From: Shewanella hanedai
GTDB lineage: Bacteria > Pseudomonadota > Gammaproteobacteria > Enterobacterales > Shewanellaceae
Assembly: GCF_007197645.1 (NCBI RefSeq)
Contig: NZ_VKGK01000004.1
Location: 124,001 to 188,000, forward strand
Reading direction: 5' to 3'
DNA: 64,000 nt
In this document: one piece after another, positions 17,066 to 26,010 of the stretch
Numbering within the stretch: position 1 is the stretch's first letter
Layout: each line of letters begins with the position of its first letter
Made by a program: the position numbers and the translations under genes
Notes under the pieces: model-generated
What the model saw: the letters and a program-made list of their open reading frames with translations, nothing else
Database searches by the model: none
Told to the model about the DNA's origin: nothing

Positions 17066-18517
17066 ATGGCCAATATCAATCTGGATGCAAACCCACTTCA
17101 ATCTGAGTTCCTTCCCGAAAACCAGTTGATCCTTAACGCAGTCAGCGAGGGGATATATGGCTTTAATCTGGATGGTAATGCCGTGTTTATTAATCCGGCT
17201 GCAGAACGAATGACTGGGTGGAAGTCAGAGGATTTACTGGGAAACAATATTCATGATTGTCATCATCATAGCCACAATGATGGCAGCCACTACCCCAAAG
17301 AGGACTGCCCGATTTACAACACGCTTAATGACGGTATAGCCCGTGAAATCAGTCATGAAGTGTTTTGGCGTAAAGATGGTTCAAGCTTCCCAGTGCATTA
17401 CACCTCTACTCCGGTTTATAAAGACGGCAAGATGATGGGTGTAGTCGCGATATTTCGTGATATCAGTATTCAGAAACAAACGGAAAAGTCTCTCAGAGAA
17501 GCCCTAGCACAGGTTCAAGCTCTCTCTGAAACTCTGTCTTCAGAGAATCAATATTTGCAATTAGAGTTGGCAGACAAAACGGGAGATGTGGGAATATCAG
17601 GTAACAGCCCTAAAATAAAACTGTTAATTCAACAGATTAAGCTAGTGGCTAATACAGACAGTACGGTACTGATCAGTGGTGAGAATGGCACAGGCAAAGA
17701 ACTGGTAGCCCGCAATCTACATAAGTTAAGCAAACGGGCCGACAAACCTTTGGTCTGCGTTAACTGCGCCGCATTTTCTGCGGGTTTGCTTGAAAGTGAA
17801 CTCTTCGGTCATGAAAAAGGCGCTTATACCGGAGCGACTAATCGCCGTAAGGGGCGTTTTGAACTGGCCGACAAGGGCACACTCTTTCTCGATGAAGTCG
17901 CGGAATTAAGCCTTGAGGCTCAATCTAAGTTACTGAGAGTGATTCAGGAAAAGGAGTTCGAGCGTGTCGGGAGCAGTGAAACGATTAAGGTTGATATACG
18001 ACTCATTACCGCCACGCACCATGATCTGCTCAAACGTGTTGAGCAAGGTTTGTTTCGCATGGATCTCTACTATCGCCTCAATGTATTTCCTATTCAGGTT
18101 CCTGCACTGCGAGACAGGATCAGTGATATCCCTGAACTTGTGAGTCACATCATTCAGGAATTGAATAGAAAACTCGGTAAAAAGATCACTCGTGTCAGCC
18201 AACAAGGAGTGCAGAAACTGATGCAACATACTTGGCCTGGCAACGTACGGGAACTGCAAAATGTATTGGAGAGAGAAACCATCCTCTCACAAAGTCCGGT
18301 GCTTAAACTGACACAGTTATCGGCATCTCAAACTCCTCACAGCTCAGACTCGGCAGCTCACACCTTAGCAGAAGTTGAAAAGAGGCATATCATCAAAGTG
18401 CTAAAACAGACTAAATGGCGAATATCGGGATCCAATGGTGCAGCTGCCACTTTGGACTTGCCTCCTAGCACACTGAGATCTCGTATGAAAAAACTCAACA
18501 TTAAGCGCCCGATTTAG
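17066..18517 (+). CDS. PAS-domain sigma54-dependent activator
   Basis: The 483-aa regulator has an N-terminal PAS domain (about 20-135) containing the C-HHH-SHNDGSHYP...CPIY loop seen in a subgroup of PAS sensors. A short coiled coil (about 136-170) leads to a sigma54-interacting AAA+ domain (175-410) and a Fis-type HTH at the C-terminus (about 440-480). The Walker A is GENGTGKE (205-212), with N in place of the usual T. The sigma54 loop is GAYTGA (252-257), an accepted GAFTGA variant. There is no receiver domain, so the PAS domain is the likely sensor, perhaps of redox state or a ligand. The ccoG gene 187 bp downstream has a -24/-12 promoter and is the likely target. Confidence 0.9.
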   Translation: MANINLDANPLQSEFLPENQLILNAVSEGIYGFNLDGNAVFINPAAERMTGWKSEDLLGNNIHDCHHHSHNDGSHYPKEDCPIYNTLNDGIAREISHEVFWRKDGSSFPVHYTSTPVYKDGKMMGVVAIFRDISIQKQTEKSLREALAQVQALSETLSSENQYLQLELADKTGDVGISGNSPKIKLLIQQIKLVANTDSTVLISGENGTGKELVARNLHKLSKRADKPLVCVNCAAFSAGLLESELFGHEKGAYTGATNRRKGRFELADKGTLFLDEVAELSLEAQSKLLRVIQEKEFERVGSSETIKVDIRLITATHHDLLKRVEQGLFRMDLYYRLNVFPIQVPALRDRISDIPELVSHIIQELNRKLGKKITRVSQQGVQKLMQHTWPGNVRELQNVLERETILSQSPVLKLTQLSASQTPHSSDSAAHTLAEVEKRHIIKVLKQTKWRISGSNGAAATLDLPPSTLRSRMKKLNIKRPI

Positions 18518-18548
18518 CTTTAAACTGGGATGTTGTGATAAATCATTT

Positions 18549-18580
18549 CGCGATATAACACAAAAACGCGACATATCGTG
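18549..18580. promoter_or_regulatory. Candidate activator site upstream of the ccoG promoter
   Basis: CGCGATAT (18549-18556) and the near-inverse ATATCGTG (18573-18580) match at 7 of 8 positions and are centred 24 bp apart. They lie 60-95 bp upstream of the -24/-12 element, a normal place for a sigma54 enhancer. This could be the binding site of the adjacent regulator. Confidence 0.4.
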
Positions 18581-18642
18581 ATCTTAATTAATAACCCCTA
18601 TAATAAAAACGTTTATTTTCAGCGAGTTAAAACCTCGCCTTA

Positions 18643-18659
18643 TTGGCCTGACGATTGCT
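18643..18659 (+). promoter_or_regulatory. Sigma54 (-24/-12) promoter of ccoG
   Basis: TTGGCCTGACGATTGCT fits the RpoN consensus YTGGCACGRNNNTTGCW at every fixed position except two inside the -24 box. Transcription would start near 18671, 33 nt before the ccoG ATG. The upstream gene encodes a sigma54 activator. Confidence 0.8.
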
Positions 18660-18703
18660 AAGAGTGGGTAAGTGTTGAGTTTATCCCCCCTTAGAGAAGC
18701 CAG

Positions 18704-20188
18704 ATGAGCAATAATAAAATCAGTCCATTGAACAATTCCGCTAAAATATTCATTCCAACTCCAGAAACATCCAAATACTTAATTAATGAGCAGGCTATTG
18801 AGATAAGAGAGATCTCAGCGACCCCTCAGCCTGCTAAAACCAGTAAAAAATCACCGCTTGAATCGGGACACATTCATATTCGTGAGCAAAAAGGCACCTT
18901 TCAGCGAATACGGACCTCAACGAACAGTTTGTTAGTTTGTTTGTTCTTCCTACTGCCTTTTATCTCCTATCAAGGCCACCAAGCCATACTGTTTGATTTA
19001 AACGAACAACAGTTTTTCTTCTTCGGCACCACACTATGGCCACAAGACTTTACCGTATTAGCTTGGGTGTTTATCGCCGCCGCCTTTCTGCTGTTTTTTA
19101 TCACGGTATTTTGGGGCAGAGTCTGGTGTGGTTACCTCTGTCCTCAAACGGCTTGGACCTTTATGTATGTCTGGATAGAAACCCGAATAGAGGGCAATCA
19201 AAATAAACGTGTCGCCTTAGACAAGGCCCCGTGGACTAGTCAAAAACTCCTCAAAAGGATGGCCAAGCACGCGGCATGGGGAATAACCGCTTTACTGACA
19301 GGTTGCGCCTTTATCGCCTATTTTGTACCAGCACGGGAACTCTATATCGATATAGTGAGCTTTCAAGCCAGTTTTTGGGTCGCTGTGTGGGTGTGGTTTT
19401 TTGCTATCTGTACTTACCTCAATGCTGGTTGGATGCGTGAACAGATGTGCTTGCACTGCTGCCCCTATTCAAGATTTCAATCTGTAATGTTCGATGCCAA
19501 CACCAAAACAGTGACCTATGATGCCAATCGTGGAGAAAGTCGAGGACCCAGAAAACGTAAGCAACCCACCGAGCTTGGCGATTGCGTTGACTGTCACCTA
19601 TGTGTCGATGTATGCCCAACCGGTATAGACATACGCAATGGCCTGCAATACGAGTGCATCAATTGTGGCGCTTGTGTCGATGCCTGTAACCAAACCATGG
19701 ATAAGTTTGGCTACCAGAAAAACCTTATCTCTTATGTCAGCGAAAACGCCCTTAAAGGACAACATGAGCCTGTATATCGATCGCTTAAATTTATCGGCTA
19801 TGGCGTGTCAGTACTCGTCATGTTGGTCGTGATAGGCCTCGACATGGCCAATAAAAGTGACATACAACTCAACGTACTGCGTGACAGGCAAAGTCTTTAC
19901 CGAGAAACCTCAGACAATTTAATTGAGAACAGCTACACGCTCAAGATACGTAATAAAACCCAACAGACGAGACACTACCGATTATCGGTCGATAACTCGC
20001 GATTTCAATTAGAAAACAACCCTGAGCTGGTGATAAATCCAGGTGAGCAGCTAGATCACCCCATCACGCTAATAGCCCACAGCGATGCACTGGCTGCCAA
20101 TAGAACTAAAATAAAACTCTTCATCACTGAGATCAGTAACCCAGAGAATAGTGTATTCCAACAAACCAACTTCTTCGGCCCCGGCTAA
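18704..20188 (+). CDS. ccoG: Cytochrome oxidase accessory protein CcoG (FixG/RdxA)
   Basis: This 494-aa inner-membrane iron-sulfur protein belongs to the CcoG family, which acts in copper reduction and assembly of cbb3 oxidase. Membrane helices appear near 74-92, 117-137, 190-208 and 222-240, with another near 365-385. Cysteine motifs include WCGYLCP (141-147), CLHCCPY (249-255) and two ferredoxin motifs, CVDCHLCVDVCP (294-305) and CINCGACVDAC (318-328). A C-terminal periplasmic Ig-like domain follows. No ccoNOPQ genes adjoin it, so this may be a second or stand-alone copy. Its sigma54 promoter is unusual for the family. Confidence 0.93.
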   Translation: MSNNKISPLNNSAKIFIPTPETSKYLINEQAIEIREISATPQPAKTSKKSPLESGHIHIREQKGTFQRIRTSTNSLLVCLFFLLPFISYQGHQAILFDLNEQQFFFFGTTLWPQDFTVLAWVFIAAAFLLFFITVFWGRVWCGYLCPQTAWTFMYVWIETRIEGNQNKRVALDKAPWTSQKLLKRMAKHAAWGITALLTGCAFIAYFVPARELYIDIVSFQASFWVAVWVWFFAICTYLNAGWMREQMCLHCCPYSRFQSVMFDANTKTVTYDANRGESRGPRKRKQPTELGDCVDCHLCVDVCPTGIDIRNGLQYECINCGACVDACNQTMDKFGYQKNLISYVSENALKGQHEPVYRSLKFIGYGVSVLVMLVVIGLDMANKSDIQLNVLRDRQSLYRETSDNLIENSYTLKIRNKTQQTRHYRLSVDNSRFQLENNPELVINPGEQLDHPITLIAHSDALAANRTKIKLFITEISNPENSVFQQTNFFGPG

Positions 20189-20337
20189 TCCATATCAGCA
20201 TGGGGTTATTGTTGAGAGCTAACTCCATACTTTTGATGCATAAAGTTGGCTCAAACCTGCATCAGTACTGAGTATTAGCTCTATTTACAACAAGCCACTA
20301 ACAAAGATTTCAATTGCGGTCTATTTGATAATTATTG

Positions 20338-20380
20338 TTGACCTAAGCCTATTTTTAGCTCTAATCTAAACGCCTGTTTG
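20338..20380 (+). promoter_or_regulatory. Candidate promoter and PsrA-type operator of the acyl-CoA ligase
   Basis: TTGACC (20338-20343) and TCTAAT (20360-20365), 16 bp apart, could be -35 and -10 boxes. The palindrome AAAC-GCCT-GTTT (20368-20379) overlaps the expected start point and resembles sites of PsrA, a fatty-acid-responsive repressor in Pseudomonas and Shewanella. Regulation is inferred. Confidence 0.4.
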
Positions 20381-20441
20381 ATTTTGTATAACAATAATAA
20401 ATACTGTCGAACCTAACTACTCTACTGAACAAGGGCATAGC

Positions 20442-22055
20442 ATGGCATACGATTCAGATTTGGAACTAGACCTAACCCAATACACTTCACTTATCGATCT
20501 GATTGAAAAAACCAGTGAACGGTATGGTGATAAAACCGCGTATGCATGCCTTGGGCACCACACATCGTTTAGTGAAATAGAGCGTGACTCTCGCTATTTT
20601 GCCGCCTACTTGCAAAGTATTCAGGGCTTAAATGTCGGCGACCGTATTGCAATACAGCTGCCTAACATAACCCAGTTTGTTATCGCCGCCTATGGTGCAA
20701 TACGAGCAGGCATGGTGATAGTGAACACTAACCCACTCTATACAGAGCGAGAGCTTATTCACCAATTCAACGACTCAGGTGCCAAAGCTTTAGTCGTACT
20801 ATCAGACCTATTGCCAACACTGGTTAACGTGGTGGCTAAAACCCAGATTGACACCGTTATCTCAACCCATGCTTTAGATTTGATCACCCCAAAAGATCAA
20901 CCTCAAGCTCAGCCTACAGTCCCCTTCCCAACCCTGACTTTTGCTCAGGTTTTAAGCCAAGGGGCTGAACTTGAATATCAACCCATCACGTCTCAGCTTG
21001 ATAAGCTGGCCGCCTTACAATACACAGGTGGCACTACCGGCCTTTCTAAAGGGGCAATGCTAAGTCACGGTAATCTTATCGCCAATGCCATGCAGATTAA
21101 ATCTCGGGTCGGTGACAAGCTCATTAAAGGTGAAGAGATCTTCGTCGCACCTCTGCCGATTTATCACATCTACGCCTTCATGGTGAATCTCGTGCTCTAC
21201 TTTGAACGCGGCGCGTGCTCGGTGCTTATTCCGAATCCAAGAGATATCTCTTCACTCATCCAGACCATATCTCAATACAAATTTAGCGGATTCGCCGGAC
21301 TCAACACCCTCTTTGTCGGCCTGTGTCATCAACCTGAATTTAAAGCCTTAGACTTTAGTCATCTGAAAGTGACTATCTCTGGTGGCACCGCCCTGACTCA
21401 TGCCGCCGCCAACGTGTGGCAACAAACCACAGGCTGCACCATATCTGAAGGCTATGGATTATCAGAAACCTCCCCTGTGGTCTCACTAAACTCACCAGGG
21501 CTTGAGCAAATTGGCACCATCGGCAAGCCCGTTTTAGGCACCGAAGTCAAAATTCTCGATACCGGTGATAAAGAGGTCGCATTAGGTGAGAGTGGAGAAG
21601 TGGCAGTACGTGGCCCTCAGGTGATGCAAGGTTACTGGAACAAACCAGAAGAGACCGCAAATGTCATGACTCAAGATGGTTTCTTTAAAACCGGTGACAT
21701 TGGCGTTGCTACCAGCGATGGATTTCATAAGATTGTCGATCGCATCAAGGATATGATCATTGTCTCAGGCTTTAACGTCTACCCTAACGAAATTGAAGAT
21801 GTGCTCTCTAATCACGACGCAATATTAGAGTGTGCTGTGATCGGCGTAAAAGATGAGCGCGCTGGCGAGAAAGTGAAAGTGGTTATCGTGCTAAATGACC
21901 AAAACGCCAACCATGAAGAAGCTAGAGCTCAGATTGATGCTTACTGTCGAGAGCAACTCACCGCTTATAAAGTCCCGCGCATTATCGAATTTGTCCCTGC
22001 ACTGCCAAAATCAACCGTGGGTAAAATTCTAAGACGTGAGTTAAGGGATAAATAA
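20442..22055 (+). CDS. Long-chain fatty acyl-CoA ligase (AMP-forming)
   Basis: The 537-aa enzyme of the ANL superfamily activates a carboxylate, probably a fatty acid, to its CoA thioester through an acyl-AMP. The P-loop is YTGGTTGLSKG (194-204). The adenylate motif is GYGLSETSP (about 333-341). The hinge region FKTGDIG leads to DRIKDMIIVSGFNVYP, and the catalytic lysine is in PKSTVGKILRREL near the C-terminus. It resembles FadD more than acetyl-CoA synthetase. It is single, with a terminator at its end. Confidence 0.88.
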   Translation: MAYDSDLELDLTQYTSLIDLIEKTSERYGDKTAYACLGHHTSFSEIERDSRYFAAYLQSIQGLNVGDRIAIQLPNITQFVIAAYGAIRAGMVIVNTNPLYTERELIHQFNDSGAKALVVLSDLLPTLVNVVAKTQIDTVISTHALDLITPKDQPQAQPTVPFPTLTFAQVLSQGAELEYQPITSQLDKLAALQYTGGTTGLSKGAMLSHGNLIANAMQIKSRVGDKLIKGEEIFVAPLPIYHIYAFMVNLVLYFERGACSVLIPNPRDISSLIQTISQYKFSGFAGLNTLFVGLCHQPEFKALDFSHLKVTISGGTALTHAAANVWQQTTGCTISEGYGLSETSPVVSLNSPGLEQIGTIGKPVLGTEVKILDTGDKEVALGESGEVAVRGPQVMQGYWNKPEETANVMTQDGFFKTGDIGVATSDGFHKIVDRIKDMIIVSGFNVYPNEIEDVLSNHDAILECAVIGVKDERAGEKVKVVIVLNDQNANHEEARAQIDAYCREQLTAYKVPRIIEFVPALPKSTVGKILRRELRDK

Positions 22056-22078
22056 TCCATAAGGTGCGAGTTAAATAG

Positions 22079-22104
22079 AAAGGGGCTATTCAGCCTCTTT
22101 TTTT
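22079..22104 (+). terminator. Terminator of the acyl-CoA ligase gene
   Basis: AAAGGGGCT (22079-22087) pairs with AGCCTCTTT (22092-22100), with one G-U pair, and runs into a seven-T tract. It lies 24 nt beyond the stop codon. Confidence 0.88.
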
Positions 22105-22267
22105 ATAAGTTCGCAACCACACCGACTCTTGCAGATCAATAAGAAAAGTTTCACTTCGATTTATGCTCTCTTCAAGCTCAAATATGTCTGCCCGATCATT
22201 TATAGGTATCCTATCTTTTCTTATGCCTGTGGCATAATGGCGTTAAGCACATAACAGAGTCGTAATA

Positions 22268-22537
22268 ATGGACAATGAACAAGACAGCTACATGACTGAA
22301 GAAACCTTAATTGACACAGTCGAAAATCAAATTGCCGACGGCGAACCAAAAAAGGTAAAAGAAACCTTGATGCGTTTGGTCATGACAGGGACACCACGTG
22401 AAGAAGCGATGCAATGGATGGCCTGCGCACTGGCAGTCGAAGTATCCGATGTAATGGAAAATGGCGCCTCTTTTAACGCAGAACGTTATAACCAGCATTT
22501 GGATGAATTACCCAACATGGACTGGATAGACGATTAA
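22268..22537 (+). CDS. Small acidic protein of unknown function
   Basis: The 89-aa protein is strongly acidic and looks helical. It contains LMRLVMTGTPREEAMQWMACALAVEVSDVM and ends in ERYNQHLDELPNMDWIDD. I do not recognise the family. An ORF with these even, conserved-looking features, a clear ATG and its own upstream gap is very likely real. It is followed by the first mosaic repeat. No function can be proposed. Confidence 0.7.
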   Translation: MDNEQDSYMTEETLIDTVENQIADGEPKKVKETLMRLVMTGTPREEAMQWMACALAVEVSDVMENGASFNAERYNQHLDELPNMDWIDD

Positions 22538-22559
22538 TCTAGTAGTCAATCAAAGTTAG

Positions 22560-22656
22560 CTAGCCTTCGAATGAAGGCTGGTTAGATATTGGGTAGGTTA
22601 TTGAAGGTCGCTGCCGCACCTACACTCGTTCATTTATCTCTGCGATTTATCTTCTT
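22560..22656 (+). repeat. Mosaic intergenic repeat, copy 1 (left hairpin + right module)
   Basis: The left module is a hairpin AGCCTTC-GAAT-GAAGGCT (22562-22579). The right module contains GCTGCCGCACCTACACT and then CATTTATCTCTGCGATTT. Related copies lie at 24624, 25690, 26011, 26300, 26411 and, inverted, 27787. Confidence 0.75.
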
Positions 22657-23067
22657 CAAAAATATAGTAGCCCTATTTTTTAAGGCCCCACAACTTCCGC
22701 ATCAAAATAAGCCGAGTCAGGTTTGCTAACCAATAATGGAAATACCTTGGTCATTATTGCTATGACGATTGGTTCTATTATGGCTGAATAAGTTATTCTA
22801 TCCCCGTTTATTCTGCCTGCAACTTTGTTTAGTAAGTAACTCACTAAACAAAGCGTAAAATTCCGTTTAAAACACTCTCCCCTCTTTGACAATAAAACTA
22901 CGAATTAACACAAGATACTGATTTTAAACCTGTAAATATATATTTACCTACGACTAATGTCTGAGTCTAAAGTGCTTTCTATTGTTCGCTATGCTTTCTG
23001 GCTTCAGATAAAGTGCTTCTAAATTTATATGGCATAGCACTTTTTAGAGAGTGAACAAAGGAATGAT
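22657..23067. other. Gene-poor gap before the DUF3360 gene
   Basis: AT-rich DNA with no gene I can support. A 70-codon minus-strand frame (22680-22892) has no recognised family. The segment 22990-23050 should hold the promoter of the following gene; GAACAAAGGAATGAT gives its ribosome site. Confidence 0.4.
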
Positions 23068-24582
23068 ATGAGCAGTAATTCTGGATCTGTGCATGAGCAT
23101 GAACAAAAAAGTGAACCTCCAAAAACCGTAGATGAGTCGAATTACCAGCAACAACATAAACCCAGTTCTGCGTTTAACTCCCGTGAAGAATATTTAGAAC
23201 ACGAATTGCAAATAATGGGCCCCAAACGCTGGCGTCCTAATTGGCCTTTTAAAGACTATCGATTTGAACTAGAAGACTCCATTCCAGCCATGGCGGCAAC
23301 GATTGGTAAAGTCGTGATGGTAGGCGCAATCGCAACGACTTTTGCCACATCGTTGGGCCTAGAAGAGAGCTTTATATTAGAAAATGTGCGCTATGAGTTA
23401 ATCATTGCAGCCTTCTTTATTGTTATTTTTTCAGGCTTCTTATTACCTACAGCAAACTTAGCGGGTACCCATGGCCCACTCATTCCCATTATTCCTATTG
23501 TGGTGGCAGCAGGGGGGCATCCAATGGCATTTGGTCTACTCATTGGTGCGCTGGGATTAATCTTAGCGATTAGCAAAGGCGGTAGTTTGCTGGCAAACTT
23601 GACCAGCAAAGGCGTTTGCGGCGGATTACTCTTGTACCTAGGCTTTGTTGGTACGGTTTCACAGGTTGAAAAATTGTACTCTTGGGCAAATGATATCGGC
23701 ATGGCGCACATCGCCTTTATTGTTATTTTTTGTACGATCATTTTATATGCATTGCTTGAACATTGGCGTAAACGTTGGCTAGCAGTCCCTTTAAGCTGCT
23801 TACTCGGCGGCACATTAGCTTTTGCTCTGGGTGCACCCTTTGAGTTCAATACGGGCCCTGGTTTACCTAACATGAATCCTATGTATTGGTGGGGTGACAA
23901 TACCGGCTGGATGCTAGGTTTACCCACCTTAGAGAGTTTTGTGGTCGTGTTACCCTTCGCGGTTTTAGCCGTAGCAATGTGGTCGCCAGACTTCTTAGGT
24001 CATCAAGTATTTCAAAAAATAAATTATCCAGAACGCACTGAAAAAGTACAAATGAACATTGACGACACCATGACAAGTGCCTCTATTCGTCAAACATTTG
24101 GATCACTGCTAGGAGGAGCCAACTTCACCTCATCTTGGGGAACTTATATCATCCCTGCAGCTATCGCTAAACGTCCGATCCCAGCAGGTGCGCTACTCAC
24201 GGCACTATTTTGCATTATCGCCGCGTTATGGGGTTATCCAATGGATTTAGCGATATGGGAACCTGTACTGTGTGTTGCATTAGTGGTCGGGGTGTTTATC
24301 CCCTTACTTGAAGCAGGCATGGAGATGACCAGAGAAGGCAAAACAACCCAGTCGGCGGCCATTGTGGTATTTTCGTCGGTACTCGTTAACCCCGCTTTTG
24401 GTTGGTCGCTCACCATGCTACTTGATAACCTCGGTTTGATTGGTTGTAAAGATCGCAGTGCAAAATTAACTAAGATGAATCGCTGGATTATCCCCAGTAT
24501 TATGTTTGTGGTATTGACTGGCGTTATGGCAATCGTTGGTTTATTACCTGGCATCCCAGCCATAATTTCAGATTTGAATTAA
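23068..24582 (+). CDS. DUF3360 family membrane protein (putative transporter)
   Basis: The 504-aa inner-membrane protein has about ten to twelve hydrophobic helices after a hydrophilic N-terminus of about 75 residues with HEHEQKSEPPK. The segments FSGFLLPTANLAGTHGPLIPIIPIVVAAGG and AMWSPDFLGHQVFQKINYPERTEKV match, from memory, DUF3360, a Vibrio/Shewanella family distantly like the xanthine/uracil and SulP permeases. The substrate is unknown. It stands alone between two mosaic repeats, and the next gene could have moved with it. Family assigned from memory. Confidence 0.75.
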   Translation: MSSNSGSVHEHEQKSEPPKTVDESNYQQQHKPSSAFNSREEYLEHELQIMGPKRWRPNWPFKDYRFELEDSIPAMAATIGKVVMVGAIATTFATSLGLEESFILENVRYELIIAAFFIVIFSGFLLPTANLAGTHGPLIPIIPIVVAAGGHPMAFGLLIGALGLILAISKGGSLLANLTSKGVCGGLLLYLGFVGTVSQVEKLYSWANDIGMAHIAFIVIFCTIILYALLEHWRKRWLAVPLSCLLGGTLAFALGAPFEFNTGPGLPNMNPMYWWGDNTGWMLGLPTLESFVVVLPFAVLAVAMWSPDFLGHQVFQKINYPERTEKVQMNIDDTMTSASIRQTFGSLLGGANFTSSWGTYIIPAAIAKRPIPAGALLTALFCIIAALWGYPMDLAIWEPVLCVALVVGVFIPLLEAGMEMTREGKTTQSAAIVVFSSVLVNPAFGWSLTMLLDNLGLIGCKDRSAKLTKMNRWIIPSIMFVVLTGVMAIVGLLPGIPAIISDLN

Positions 24583-24623
24583 TGGCCCTGACGACTCATT
24601 AGTGGGAGTCATAGCTTTCTAGT

Positions 24624-24722
24624 CAGCCTTCGAATGAAGGCTGATGCATTTTCTTGATTTGGACGGTCACTGCCGCATCTACACTGGATGTTTTACAAGA
24701 AGGTTGTCTCTTCGATTTGGCT
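24624..24722 (+). repeat. Mosaic intergenic repeat, copy 2
   Basis: The perfect hairpin CAGCCTTC-GAAT-GAAGGCTG is followed by GGACGGTCACTGCCGCATC, TACACTGG and a right end of TCTCTTCGATTTGGC. The middle module found in copies 3 and 6 is missing. Confidence 0.8.
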
Positions 24723-24858
24723 GCATCAAAAAAGGAATGGCTCTCCTATCTTTTAGCTATCTCATATCTACCAAAAAGTGATTTAAGACTACCTGCCTTC
24801 AATAAGGCAGCCTAAACAGCTATTTTTACTGTAATAAAAAGATTATTATCAGATCATT

Positions 24859-25680
24859 ATGTTTGAGAGCGGGTATCATTTAATGCTTTGGACTAAGGCG
24901 GAAAAGCTTACAAAAAGTGGCGTGCAATCGGGTGTATTACTGCCATTAACGGATGTCGATACATTAGTTGAGTGTTCTGGCGTGAGCTATGTTGGCAATA
25001 TAGTGACAAAAAACATGACCATAAAACACCAGCCACAGATGTCGCTACACGATCCCTTTGTTGCGCCTTATGATCCCGCACTTTACATTGACCAAGTCGG
25101 GTCTGAGCATATCTGCTTGCTCAATAAATTTCCTATTCTCACTCCCCATATATTGATCTGCGCTAAGGACTATATTCCGCAAACATCGGTTTTGAGATTA
25201 GTCGATTTTGAGGCATGGATGAAGGGCTTTTCTTCGGCAGATACGCTAGGCTTTTTTAATGCTGGTCATGATGCAGGTTCTAGCCAAATGCATCTTCATA
25301 TGCAGCTAGTTAAAACGCCTATTTTGTTAGAAGACTTGATACTCTCAGGCCAATTACCCTTTAAACATTATCTGATCCAATTTGAACAATTAGATGCTGA
25401 ATTGTTGATGCAGCACTATAGCGCAGCCATGCTCCAGTTTGACCGCTACACAACGACATTGAACCAAGGTTATAGCGAGTGTTTACCCTATAATATTCTA
25501 TTAACTCAACGATGGATGTTAATTGTGCCACGCTCTACCAATCGAGTCGGCCCAGTATCTGGCCATGGCCTAGGTTACAGCGGTCGATTCTTAGTTAGCT
25601 CCCAAGAGCAGCTTTGTTGGTTAACTGAGTATGGCTTTTTGCAGTTCCTGACTGATTGTGGTTATCCGCTAGACGCATAG
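24859..25680 (+). CDS. ATP adenylyltransferase / Ap4A phosphorylase-like protein
   Basis: The 273-aa protein resembles Ap4A phosphorylase (Apa1/Apa2 type, HIT superfamily), which splits diadenosine tetraphosphate with phosphate. It shows the N-terminal HDPFVAPYDPALYI region, LLNKFPILTPHILICAKDY, the catalytic histidine motif SSQMHLHMQLV (about 145-155) and the C-terminal LTQRWMLIVPRS. A start at 24859 or at the ATG at 24883 is possible; neither has a good ribosome site. In bacteria Ap4A is more often cut by ApaH, so this eukaryote/cyanobacteria-like type is less common. It lies between mosaic repeats. Confidence 0.78.
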   Translation: MFESGYHLMLWTKAEKLTKSGVQSGVLLPLTDVDTLVECSGVSYVGNIVTKNMTIKHQPQMSLHDPFVAPYDPALYIDQVGSEHICLLNKFPILTPHILICAKDYIPQTSVLRLVDFEAWMKGFSSADTLGFFNAGHDAGSSQMHLHMQLVKTPILLEDLILSGQLPFKHYLIQFEQLDAELLMQHYSAAMLQFDRYTTTLNQGYSECLPYNILLTQRWMLIVPRSTNRVGPVSGHGLGYSGRFLVSSQEQLCWLTEYGFLQFLTDCGYPLDA

Positions 25681-25689
25681 TTTTTTATC

Positions 25690-25966
25690 CAGCCTTCGAA
25701 TGAAGGCTGATTACATTTTCTGGTTTGGCTCATTTGATATTGAGTTTGATCATTGGAGGTCGCACCTTCATTGTCATCTATCGCCTCCAGCGGGGTATGT
25801 GCAGCTACTTCAGTGACACGACACGAGTATATCCCTATAGTCTCGGCCGTGACATCTGATGTGAATGGATTCACAAATGCCGTGTTGACATGGATGTCAT
25901 TGAACGGCCATGTCACGGACGGTCACTGCCGCATCTACACTTGGTTATTTATCTCTTCGATTTTGA
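25690..25966 (+). repeat. Mosaic intergenic repeat, copy 3 (full length)
   Basis: This is the longest copy. The left hairpin module CAGCCTTC-GAAT-GAAGGCTG comes first, then GTCGCACCTTCA with ATCGCCTCCAGCGGGGTATG. A middle section holds the palindrome TGTGAATGGATTCACA, and the right module ends in TCTCTTCGATTTT. An inverted relative lies at 27787-28013. The 92-codon frame over it is repeat-derived. Confidence 0.8.
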
Positions 25967-26010
25967 CTTGTCTGAGTAAGTCGCTAACACGAATATTCCC
26001 CAAAACTTGC

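Noticed and set aside
22680-22892. 70-codon minus-strand ORF
   Set aside because: No family, and it lies in an AT-rich gap beside a repeat. It may be real but cannot be supported.
23391-23927. 178-codon ORF antisense to the DUF3360 gene
   Set aside because: It mirrors the helix-coding pattern of a clear membrane protein gene on the other strand.
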